From positions 1-7,463 of the forward strand of contig CALETF010000057.1 in assembly GCA_937920005.1 (NCBI GenBank): a stretch of 7,463 bases of DNA. Direction: 5' to 3'. Made by a program: the position numbers and the translations under genes. This DNA comes from an uncultured Candidatus Altimarinota bacterium. Lineage in GTDB: Bacteria > Patescibacteriota > Gracilibacteria > BD1-5 > JAGOOR01. Under the pieces are notes generated by a model. The model was not told the origin of the DNA. It made no database searches and saw nothing but the letters and a program-made list of their open reading frames with translations. This document shows positions 1 through 7,463 of the stretch, piece after piece (position 1 is the stretch's first letter; the number at the start of each line of letters is the position of its first letter).

Positions 1-2
1 AT

Positions 3-3000
3 GCTGGCATTGCTGACCTGAGAGATATCACTCTTGCTCCATCTGCATCAATGACTCTGACATACACTGGTTCTCTACGTTCTTTTTCTTTTGGTCGTTT
101 TGATGTTTGATATCTCGAAGATAAAGATGATCCTAATAGCTCATCTGTTATATCAAAAGACAATATTCGTACTATTAATTCATCAGCTCTCTCATTGGAA
201 AGTATACCAGAAAAAGATTTTTATAATCATGATGTCTACGGTGATATACGATTTAATCCAAATGAAACCTGTGGCGGTCCTGTCTTGCTCTGGCGCTCAC
301 ACAATACCTATGACCGTACATACCATAAGGCAATCATTGTTCGTCAGATAACAAACCCAGATGAGAAAGCAAATGAATTGAGTCAGGATCCGACAACTGC
401 TTTTGAAAATACTTCTTCTTCCGCTGTTGAAAGCTCCTCTTCGGCTACTCAGTGAGTTGATGTAAATGCATTGATTAATGAATCAGAGTCTAAATTAGAA
501 ACATGGCAGTCTGATAGTGATGCTGATAGTATACCAGATAAGGATGATGATGATCATGGTGACGTCTTTGAGGTGAGTACGAGCGGTAATACAACTAAGA
601 TTAGTGTTGGTTTGTGAAAAATAGATAGTACGATTGATGACATTACAAAATGAGTGAAGGACATTATATCTGGTCTCAGTTGTGGTTTTGGAGATCCAGG
701 ATGTATCTCGATGCCAATTAACTGGGCTGCGAATATACCAGGTAATACTGTAACAGCCCTTGGCTATGCTATACCATGAGCAAATCAGCCACCTATTGCA
801 TGTCATAAAGATGTTCGATGTGGTTATCCAGTTTTTGCATACCCAACAATCTGTTCATCAACATGATACCCTACTTGTACTTGGCCTTCTGATTCACAGG
901 GTGCAGGTTGAGCCTTTGATTATTATGGTGGATCAAGCGCTAGTGGCGGTAATGGTCTTAATGATGCTCCAAATGCGGGATGATCTGTTTCTGCTGGTTC
1001 TGCTGGTTCTTATATGCCAGGAGAATGAATCAGTGAATTCCGTTTGTTTATATGAGCTACTCTTACAGGTGCTATTGCTGAGGTTTTTTGTTTTGGTCCA
1101 AATAACGCTATCAGTAATGTCCCAGGCCTTTTCCCTCTTCGTTTTGACGGTAACTGTATATTTGCTACACAACCTCTTTTTCAGTGTAGTGATGATGGAA
1201 GTAGTGATGAACCACTTGTCGAAGAATTAGATGTTTCTGATGAGCTTTCTGAGGAAATGGATGATTGATCTGGGGATGGTTCTGATCATAGTAGTAATCG
1301 TTTTACAAATGCTGATGAATGTAATTTCTTTACCTCAGTTGATTCATACCCTGTGGATTTGTCTTCTGCTACAGATGCTTATTTCAAACAAACAAATGAT
1401 ACTACGGTCAGCGCTCTTCAGTCGACTATATCTGAAAATGCAGATGTTGTAAATCAATCTCAATCAACGGATACTGCTCTTGAATTTTCCACTACTTCAA
1501 CGAGTTCTGCCTATGAGAGACTTAATGGTCAAAATGGTTTACAATACCAAATGACAAATGGAACTGGCATGATCCAGATAGCACTCGATCCAAGTGCTAT
1601 GAAATTTAAGGATTTCTGAAAAGTTATTGATATCAATCTCAAGAGCATTAAATGATTCCCAAACTTTATCATGGATTGGTATCAGAGACAGATGGATGAA
1701 ATCATGTCGAGCCTGACCCATCTTCCTGATATCAAGATATTTCTTCCAGACCTATCTTCTCTTGCTGACTCTGGATGGATGTCTTCATTTGGTTCTGGCA
1801 TGAAGCAACAACTCGGTAATATTTTCTCTTCTCCTTCTGCAACTAATGCTGCTAATAGTGCTGCAAATCCTACAAATACCACAGCATGATTTACGAACAA
1901 TAATTACTACAATGCTCAGGATCTCAATAATAACTGTGGCGCTACTGCATGTTCTATAGCGGCTTCTAAATTAACAGGTGCCAATGCTCAGCAATTAGAA
2001 GAAAAATTCACCGCACAGGATCCTGGATGAATGAGCTGGAGTAGTCCTCAAAAATGGCTTAATCCTCTCGGACTCAATGTTGATCAGCGTTCGAGTATGA
2101 CTGCTTCTGAAATTAATTCCCAAGTACAGAGTGGGAATGTCGTACTCACATCAGTTACTCCAAAAAGTTGATTAACGCCTGGTGGTCATATTACAGCTAT
2201 TACTGGTTCTCAGCAAACCTCTAATGGATATGCCTTTCAGAATTCTGATCCAAATTATTATAATATCCAAAAATGATATGGCACAATTAGTGATTCTCAA
2301 CTTGCAAATGGCTGAGCAAAACAATTTTGGGTTGTTTCTAATGGCAACAATACTTCTAGTACTGGTAGTTCTGGAAATTTTATATCGAACACAGCTAATA
2401 CTGTAAAATCTGGATGGAATGGAGCATTTGGTGGACTCAATTCTGGCCTCAATACACTAAGCTCTGGAGCTGGTACTGTTCTTGGTGGTGTAGAAAATGC
2501 TGCAAATAGTGTCGCCTCTGCTGTTCAACAAAAAACTGCAGGTATCCAAAATGCATTCGAATACCTCTGAACACTTCCAATTATCGATGTTCACCCTGAA
2601 ACAATTAGCTTTGATATACCATGGGTGGGGAAACAAGAGGCACAAGCATGGATTGCTCGAAATCAGGCAATACTTGATGCATGGAGAAAACTCCCAGTTG
2701 ATGCGGCAAATAGTGTGTATATTGGTCCACTTATTTCAAGCATTGAAACTAATATAGAAATTGTGCGCAGTTATTTTGAGCTTCCAGAGAGACTCCAGAC
2801 TCTTTTTTATCTGAAAGAAAAATTGCTCTACGGTATTCTCCAAAATGTAAAAGCAGTTCAGGACTTAATGGGTGGATGGCTCTATACAAATGGTCAGAGA
2901 TTCAAGGGTTGGGTAGAGGCATTTATACTTATTACAAAATTGTTTGATTTATGGCAGGTACTTCTTGATGTGTTTAACGATTACGAAGTTGAATGTGGTG

Positions 3001-6000
3001 AATGTCGTAATGAGCGTTGGAATCTCCAACACTGGCTGTGGATTGTTATTTCTGCGATTATTCCTCCAATTCCGATTATACAAATGCCTCGATGGCCTGA
3101 TATTGAGCTTGATTTCTCTGATATTGATCTTTCTCTTGATATAGCTTATCCTGTGTTTGATTTGAATTTTTACCCTGTAAGTCTTCCTGATGCACCAGCT
3201 CCTACTATTAGTGGATTTCCACTTAATCCAATGCCACAATTGCCTCGAATTCCAGATCTCAACATCGACTTCCAGATTCCAGTTATTCAGCTTCCAAAAT
3301 TACCAGATCTTCCTCCTCCGCCAAAAATTCCTGAACTCTCTCAGGCTATAGAAGTAGTTCTCAAAATATTCAAAATTCTTGTCTTGATTCAGTGTCTCTA
3401 TAGAAAAATTCCTCTTTCTCCAGAATGGGTTGTTGGTACGAAAGTGGCTCATAAGACTGAACGACAAGGATATCTCCCGTTTGATTTCCTCGATTCTCGT
3501 CTTCCTACTGTTAGTATGGAATGGCTCGAGGCAATACGTGTTTCGACCCATGTGAAATTGGATTATGATGTAGATTTTGTTATTGATGTTCTCAAAGAAG
3601 CTCTGGAACCATTTACCAATTTCCCAAAAAATCTCGGCCAAATTTCTGGTTCTAGCGGTTCAAATAATGTTCAATTTAAAATCAATCCTGAATCAGGTGT
3701 TGAAGTAAAAACATCGTCTATTATTTCTGAACAGTCTCTTGCTGAAATACCTGATTTAATTCGTCAACTCTTTGTAGCTACTTCTGAAGTGTCATCAGTG
3801 GATTCGCAAAAAGCACTCGAAAAACTCTCAAAAACAACAGAAAAACTGAATATTAGTTCAGAAAGAAAGAGACAGCTTGCTGCTATCCTAGAAAAACCAG
3901 TTAATGTGCCTGATTTTTCTCATATTCAAAATAATGTAAATACACGTTTCACTCAAATTGCTCAAGCAGTTCAGCTTGATGTGGAAGATAATAAGAAGAA
4001 TATTTCTGATTTGATGGCCTGGAGTAATAATCAGAAAAAACCAGAAGAAATAGTATTTATAGGTAAAAATATTGCCGGTTCTGTTCATTTTGCCCAAAAT
4101 AATGAGTCAAAAAGTCACCTTCTTGCCCTTGCTCCAAATATTCTTCAGCCTACAATTTCTGCCCTCTGAAATTCTATCAATCCTCTAGCGCCAGTCATCG
4201 CCACCCCTCTCGCTGTTGCTCCTACGCCTGAAATAGTATCTGCCCCAAATACTGGTAATACGTATGAAAACATGGTTGAATCTCAGGGTCTTACAAAAAC
4301 TCAATGATTATATGTTACTCACGGAACAATAACTCATCGACTTATTGATTACACAGAAAATCTCGATGGTAGTACTAAAATACATACTGTTGACGATGAT
4401 GGGGACGGCGATCTCGATGTTTATTATTCCCTTGGTAATACTATTTATCGCAAAGAAAATTATAGCACTATTCCTATAAAATATACTATAAAAGATGCAC
4501 CTCAAGTATATGTAACGGCTGATATCTACGAAGATTTCTTTGGTGTTTCTGAATGAGATATTTCAGACATTTTATCTGATGGGCAAATCAATATTCTTCA
4601 AAATCATGCACCAGGAAAAATCCGTTATCAAATGCTTATGAAGAAAAAAGAAGGACATACTCGTTTGAGACTTTTTAGGTCACTCTTTAAAAATGGTATA
4701 AAAGATGCTCGCTACCAAGTTGATATTATTCCGAAAAATACTCAATCTTCTGGTCTTATTGTTCAGAATGTCCCAAGAATACTTGATATAGATGGTCTTG
4801 CCTTTATTGAGCATAAAAAAATCTACCGTACACTTCTGACTAATAAAAAATTTATTAATGAAGATGGTAGAGAAGAAAATCTCTCTGATGATTTTATTAT
4901 ACGTTCATGACAATCAGGCTATGTTTCTGAATCAACTACTCTTGAGATAATAACTAATTCCAAAAGTACTGAAAAGAAAATGGTTGCTGGTCAACGAATT
5001 ATATTTGATACTGATAGTCGAGTCGTGGTGAAAAAATGATCACTCATACTCTTTGGCAATACGACTGAAAAGAGACCTCTTTCCATCAGAGATACACACT
5101 TGCCACTTCTTCCAGGAGATTTACTCATTACTGATAAAAATGGTGGTATTACTGTTAAATTTCCTGATGGAACAGAGACAGAAATCGCAGTATCTCAATA
5201 CTGGACTCTGACAGAATATGAGCCTGGGATTGGTATCAAAAAACTCACACTTCCGACAGAGGCTCAATGGTATTATGGTTCTCTCTTGGATGCAAAATCA
5301 TCTCAGGAGACCGCTATTTCACATGGCACAGTGTTTGATGCATATACAGATTTTTCTGAGGGGGATGTTATTTCTCAGATACCAAGACAGATATCTCTTT
5401 CAGTTCCTGGGCCGACTGAAATTGATTTTCAGACATATTTTCCAGCTGATACATTAACAAACGTTGAGATATTTAGATTGCCATCTTCAGAGTGGCGTCG
5501 TGTTTCGAGTACGAAAGTGGCTTTTGAAGCTCAAAAAGAAAAGAAAGAAATACTTGTTCGCGTAACTACGACTTCTGGTCGTGTTCGAGATTATGTGACT
5601 CAGATTATGACATTGCCTCCGAAGCTTTATATTGACTCTGTTGATAGTGCTGGGCTGTTGACGGGTAAAATAACAAATTCTTCCGGTCTTGTTTCTCTCT
5701 GAATTCAATCATATATCGACTGACAAAGCTGGACCCTTGCCAATAGCTTTGAAAATTCTGGTGACACGTTTGATGCTTCCATTACTCGAAATGCTACAAA
5801 GATGTCTATTCAACAGGGTACGTCACCAGTGGTTACATTTGATCGTAATACAGCTACTCCTGTTTTAGCATCAAATATAGTATTATCTCCATCGATCTCT
5901 CTTTGAAAGACTATGGGGTATTCTCTGTATGATGGTAAAAATGAGAGAATACGTGTCACATACCAATGACAAAATATTGCCTATAAACAGGTTGCTGATG

Positions 6001-6287
6001 TTTCGGAAATTGTGGGTTCAGGTATTTTTGTACTTGGGTCTGGTCTTCGTCTTGAGCCTGCTTCTACTAATGATGTTAATCTTAAATGAGGAGCCTACAT
6101 TACCGATACCTCATACCGTCCTCTTATTACACTTGATGCTTCAGGGGTTACGAGAACACTGGATTCAAATGTATCATGGTCAGTGAAGTTGGAGAATAAT
6201 CGTGTTGTATTTATTATTTCTCGGGATAGACAGGAGTTAGGCAGAATTATACTTGCGGGAGATATGGTTACTCACTGGGTAAAATAA
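3..6287 (+). CDS. Giant modular, probably secreted/surface protein with C39-like peptidase domain (5' partial; UGA = Gly)
   Basis: One frame stays open from the left edge to a UAA stop if UGA is read as glycine: at least 2094 residues with 29 in-frame UGA and no UAG. The true start and any signal peptide are off the window. Approximate order by visible residue: TSP3-like Asp loop 171-187; ten-Cys region 227-440; acidic/Ser-rich stretch about 395-425; an MDWYQRQ...LPDIKIFLPDLSSL segment about 557-588; Asn/Ala/Ser/Thr linker; C39-like peptidase about 630-779 (Cys645, His729, Asp749); Gly/Ser/Asn/Ala linker; helical section with CGEC at 998-1001; hydrophobic segment then Pro-rich LPxLP repeats 1021-1112; hydrophobic helix about 1116-1134; charged helical region; DDDGDGDLD loop 1464-1472; cysteine-free C-terminal region that looks beta-rich to residue 2094. 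I recognise the general style of very large CPR extracellular proteins but cannot name a family for the whole. Extracellular location is inferred from calcium loops, paired cysteines and low-complexity linkers. The ORF is very secure; the function is not. Confidence 0.93.
513..563 (+). other. Thrombospondin type 3-like calcium-binding loop (in giant protein)
   Basis: The translation reads DSDADSIPDKDDDDHGD, which matches the D-x-D-x-D-x-I-x-D-x-x-D-x-D pattern of thrombospondin type 3 / EF-hand-like calcium loops common in secreted bacterial proteins. The usual glycine of DADGI is a serine here. It follows a Ser/Ala/Glu-rich linker at about 405-455 and precedes the cysteine-rich region, so it may be a rigid Ca-dependent spacer. 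Calcium binding is inferred from the pattern alone. Confidence 0.65.
681..1322 (+). other. Ten-cysteine region (in giant protein)
   Basis: Ten cysteine codons start at 681, 702, 801, 819, 852, 876, 1089, 1155, 1185 and 1320, within about 214 residues; the rest of the visible protein has only six more. Local motifs include CGFGDPGC, CHKDVRC and a C-x7-C pair (852/876). Eight UGA codons (777, 864, 909, 981, 1026, 1053, 1266 and, just upstream, 651) lie in or beside glycine-rich loops here. The even number and pair-like spacing suggest an extracytoplasmic, disulfide-stabilised domain. I do not recognise a named family. A metal site is an alternative. Confidence 0.5.
1890..2339 (+). other. C39-like (papain-fold) cysteine peptidase domain inside the giant protein
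   Basis: The segment begins NNYYNAQDLNNNCGATACS. It carries the catalytic elements of C39-like/papain-fold peptidases in the right order: Cys (codon 1935-1937) in NNCGATA with upstream Asn/Gln residues that could supply the oxyanion side chain; His (2187-2189) in GGHITAITG at the start of a beta strand; and Asp (2247-2249) in QNSDPN. Cys-His spacing is 84 residues and His-Asp spacing 20, normal for this fold. Five UGA-Gly codons lie inside it (2028, 2169, 2274, 2313) or just before it (1887); for example PG-[UGA]-MSW. The domain is flanked by Asn/Ala/Thr-rich and Ser/Gly/Asn-rich linkers, as expected for an inserted module. Peptidoglycan-peptide or protein cleavage are both possible; there is no ABC transporter next to it, which speaks against a bacteriocin leader-peptidase role. 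Confidence 0.75.
2994..3005 (+). other. CxxC motif (CGEC) in giant protein
   Basis: Reads EVECGECRNERW, just before a tryptophan-rich hydrophobic run (HWLWIVISAII, 3030-3062). The two cysteines are isolated from the N-terminal cysteine cluster, so they could form a local disulfide or half of a metal site. A thioredoxin fold is not evident around it. Confidence 0.4.
3063..3338 (+). other. Pro-rich LPxLP/IPxIP segment (in giant protein)
   Basis: About 92 residues in which proline recurs every two to five positions alternating with Ile/Leu/Val and Asp: PPIPIIQMPRWPDIELDF, SLPDAPAPTI, MPQLPRIPDLNI, QLPKLPDLPPPPKIPEL. It has hardly any glycine and no UGA. It is preceded by the hydrophobic HWLWIVISAII run and followed by a hydrophobic helix (AIEVVLKIFKILVLIQCLY, about 3345-3404). 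It may form an extended polyproline-like stalk or a membrane-proximal/membrane-interacting region. From memory, similar IP/LP-rich runs occur in large proteins of Gracilibacteria and related CPR groups, but I could not check this. Confidence 0.6.
4392..4418 (+). other. DxDxDG-type calcium-binding loop (in giant protein)
   Basis: Reads DDDGDGDLD within IHTVDDDGDGDLDVYYSL. This is the acidic loop seen in FG-GAP/VCBS-like, TSP3 and dockerin/EF-hand-like calcium sites, followed by an aromatic beta strand (VYYSLGNTIY) as in blade-type repeats. It is a single copy, so a full beta propeller is unlikely from this alone. It marks the start of the cysteine-free C-terminal third. Confidence 0.65.
4419..6284 (+). 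other. Cysteine-free C-terminal region of giant protein, looks beta-rich
   Basis: About 622 residues with no cysteine. Alternating hydrophobic/polar stretches typical of beta sandwiches occur throughout, for example GDLLITDKNGGITVKFPDG, KEILVRVTTTSGRVRDYV and RVVFIISRDRQELGRIIL. Eight UGA-Gly codons (4554, 4908, 5037, 5700, 5721, 5904, 5967, 6087) lie here, several at plausible turns. I do not recognise a named domain; Ig-like or adhesin-like modules are the most likely class. The protein ends in THWVK with no LPXTG-like motif or C-terminal membrane anchor. Confidence 0.45.
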
Positions 6288-6288
6288 T

Positions 6289-7463
6289 CTAGATATTCTT
6301 TTTTGTGTCGATGAGTTGTCCGCCTATATCTAACCATACATGGTGTGGACCCATTGGGTAACTCTCGAGAATCGACTTTATTGTGATGAGTGTCTCTTTC
6401 GTCGTTCCTGCAGGGAGTTTTATGGTGACAATATCTGTATTAATCATACATGTATACTGTTTTTGTAATTCTGGGAACAAGTCTTGAGACTGGCTGTTTT
6501 CTTTTCCCTCCTCGGTATCACCAAATATTCATTCATTTTGTGCTGCAGTTCGTAAATCTGATATTGTTGATCGTTTGACCTGATCGGCCTCAATCGATAT
6601 TTCTTTCATTTCTATTTTGCAATTCATTCTGCCTTTTACCAGCACTACTTCACCTTCCTTAAAGAGGTGAGCAACTTGATTATATGTTTTTGGGAAAACA
6701 ATAGAGGTAAATTTCCATCCAGTACTTGAACAAGCAACGATAAGCATATTTTCTCATTTTTTGGTTTGAATCTTTCGTATGTTTTCGACATACCCTATTA
6801 CTTGTACGATTGGCTTTTCTTTCTTTTCTTTTTTTATTTCTTCTTCAGGAGCATCATTTTCTTTTTCCTCTGGTTGTATTGATTCACCAGCATCACTTAC
6901 TTCATCGTCTACGACGTGGTCTTCTGTAATACTTGCTTCGAGTTCTGCGAGGAAATCTTTTACTTTATCAAGTCCGAGTGATTTTTTTTCTATGTAGCGT
7001 TTGAGTCCATCGAGAGGATCTCCAGATATGCTCATACCAATAGCATTTCTTTCTTCTCGTATTTTTTCTTCAAAAGAGAGGGGCTGGGCTTGTTGTAATA
7101 CTAGCCCCCCTCCGTTATTCGATTCACCTCCGAGATCAAACATATCCATCTGTTTTGTCGTTGTTTTGTGTTCTACTTCACGGAGATAGGCAGACATGCG
7201 TTCCATGTTCGCAAGCATGTGTCCGCGCTCTCCCATGGTATCCATGGCTCCACTTTTGATGAGAGCATCAAGAGTTTTTTTATTGATGACATCTGATCCT
7301 GTGCGCTTTACAAAGTCCTCGAGTGATGCATATGGCCCACCTTGTTCTCTTCCTCGAAGTATGGTATCTATTGGTCCATCTCCAACTCACTTAATTGCTT
7401 TGAGACCAAAACGAATTTTTGTTTTATCTATATAGGTGAAGTGTCGTCTTGATTCATTGACGT
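6289..7463 (-). CDS. dnaE: DNA polymerase III alpha subunit, C-terminal part (5' partial at right edge; UGA = Gly)
   Basis: This is the catalytic subunit of the replicative polymerase holoenzyme. The visible 390 codons are the C-terminal third of a protein usually about 1000-1200 residues long. In order: end of the fingers with helix-hairpin-helix IRFGLKAIK-G-VGDGP (visible residues 16-30); KTLDALIKSGAMDTMG; beta-clamp-binding motif QMDMFDL (104-110); the ISGDPLDGL motif, equivalent to the usual SGHPLD; an acidic/Lys-rich linker (about 175-216); an OB fold from VQVIGYVENI through GENMLIVAC and IVFPKTYNQVA to VVLVKGRM; and a C-terminal domain with TIKLPAGTTKETLITIKSI. Three in-frame UGA codons (7389-7387, 6756-6754, 6531-6529) restore one frame; the first two sit at conserved DnaE glycines. 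The stop is UAG. The polymerase active-site Asp residues and PHP domain are off the window. Confidence 0.96.
6600..6816 (-). other. dnaE: OB-fold domain of DnaE with UGA-encoded glycine
   Basis: The strand pattern VQVIGYVENIRKIQTKK-[UGA]-ENMLIVAC, then FTSIVFPKTYNQVAHLF and EVVLVKGRM, matches the DnaE OB fold, which binds single-stranded template. The glycine of the conserved TKKGxxM turn is written as UGA at 6756-6754. This independently supports the recoding. Confidence 0.88.
6814..6939 (-). other. dnaE: Acidic/lysine-rich linker in DnaE before the OB fold
   Basis: About 42 residues rich in Glu, Asp and Lys (for example ITEDHVVDDEVSDAGESI, then EEEIKKEKKEK) separate the ISGDPLDGL segment from the OB fold. 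It has no recognisable fold and is probably disordered. Most DnaE proteins have a shorter, better ordered connection here, so it looks like a lineage-specific extension (from memory of the family, not aligned). Confidence 0.65.
7132..7152 (-). other. dnaE: Internal beta-clamp-binding motif of DnaE
   Basis: QMDMFDL matches the sliding-clamp-binding consensus QxxLF/QxDMF; E. coli DnaE has QADMFGV at the equivalent place. It sits between the KTLDALIKSGA helices and the OB-fold region, the expected location, and would tether the polymerase to DnaN. Confidence 0.88.
7372..7416 (-). other. dnaE: Helix-hairpin-helix of DnaE with UGA-encoded glycine
   Basis: The translation is IRFGLKAIK-[UGA]-VGDGP. 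DnaE proteins carry a near-invariant AIKGVG here, so the UGA at 7389-7387 is decoded as Gly. This short site is the strongest single argument in the window for code 25. The motif contacts DNA non-specifically at the end of the fingers domain. Confidence 0.93.

Noticed and set aside
990..1010. Tandem repeat of tctgctggt
   Set aside because: Only about 2.3 copies of a 9-base unit coding Ser-Ala-Gly within a low-complexity loop; not a meaningful repeat array.
760..1230. 156-codon ORF in another forward frame
   Set aside because: Its product is an implausible run of Leu/Val/Met with no domain; it is the shifted-frame shadow of the Gly/Ser/Asp-rich cysteine region.
3300..3641. 113-codon minus-strand ORF opposite the Pro-rich segment
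   Set aside because: Composition is rich in Phe/Asn/Ile/Arg, as expected from the antisense of the real frame. No start signal or motif supports it.
2571..4166. A 532-codon stretch without any UGA, suggesting a segment of different origin
   Set aside because: The stretch has only about 17 glycines in all, so only about four UGA would be expected. The gap is mildly unusual but explained mostly by low glycine content; the A+T-rich codon style looks unchanged.
3..6287. A decayed pseudogene or a run of small hypothetical genes
   Set aside because: Every break is UGA, all in one frame, with no UAA, UAG or frameshift over 2094 codons. The same pattern occurs in dnaE, a core gene, at conserved glycines.
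3..6287. UGA read as selenocysteine or tryptophan
   Set aside because: Twenty-nine UGA codons in one protein is far too many for selenocysteine, and the DnaE sites require Gly. Tryptophan is written UGG normally in the same ORFs.
6284..6305. An intrinsic terminator at the convergent junction
   Set aside because: Only the short AT-rich palindrome ATCTAGAT followed by a T-rich run is present; there is no GC-rich stem, so I would not call it.

Overview
The window comes from a bacterium that reads UGA as glycine (genetic code 25), which points to the Gracilibacteria (BD1-5) / Absconditabacteria (SR1) branch of the Candidate Phyla Radiation. The best proof is the right-hand minus-strand gene, recognisably the C-terminal third of DnaE (DNA polymerase III alpha). 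In-frame UGA codons fall exactly where conserved glycines belong: the helix-hairpin-helix AIK-[UGA]-VGDG and the OB-fold TKK-[UGA]-ENM. Base composition is moderately AT-rich. CGA is used freely, and in DnaE it reads well as Arg. I cannot decide between the two phyla from this window.

Region 3-6287 (+): under the standard code this stretch looks like a series of short broken ORFs. All of them lie in one frame, and their breaks are UGA only. Read with UGA = Gly it is one continuous ORF of at least 2094 codons, open at the left edge, with 29 in-frame UGA, no in-frame UAG, and a single UAA at its end. It encodes a very large modular protein that looks secreted or surface-exposed. In order, it has a Ser-rich and Asp-rich N-terminal part with a thrombospondin-type-3-like calcium loop, a ten-cysteine region, and a C39-like/papain-fold cysteine peptidase domain between low-complexity linkers. 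Next come a helical and hydrophobic section with a CxxC, a long Pro-rich LPxLP/IPxIP segment, a second DxDxDG-type calcium loop, and a long cysteine-free C-terminal region that looks beta-rich. The embedded peptidase inside this giant CPR-type protein is the most interesting content.

Region 6289-7463 (-): the C-terminal 390 codons of dnaE, running in from the right edge, with three UGA-Gly codons, a clear beta-clamp-binding motif, an acidic/lysine-rich linker and an OB fold. It ends in UAG.

The two genes converge with one base between their stop codons, so there is no intergenic region and no room for a terminator between them. Both gene starts lie outside the window, so no promoter or ribosome binding site can be assigned. 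I see no RNA genes, mobile elements or CRISPR. The two genes probably do not work together: one is core replication, the other is probably a cell-surface or secreted factor, possibly for contact with other cells given the episymbiotic or predatory lifestyle known in these phyla (inference).
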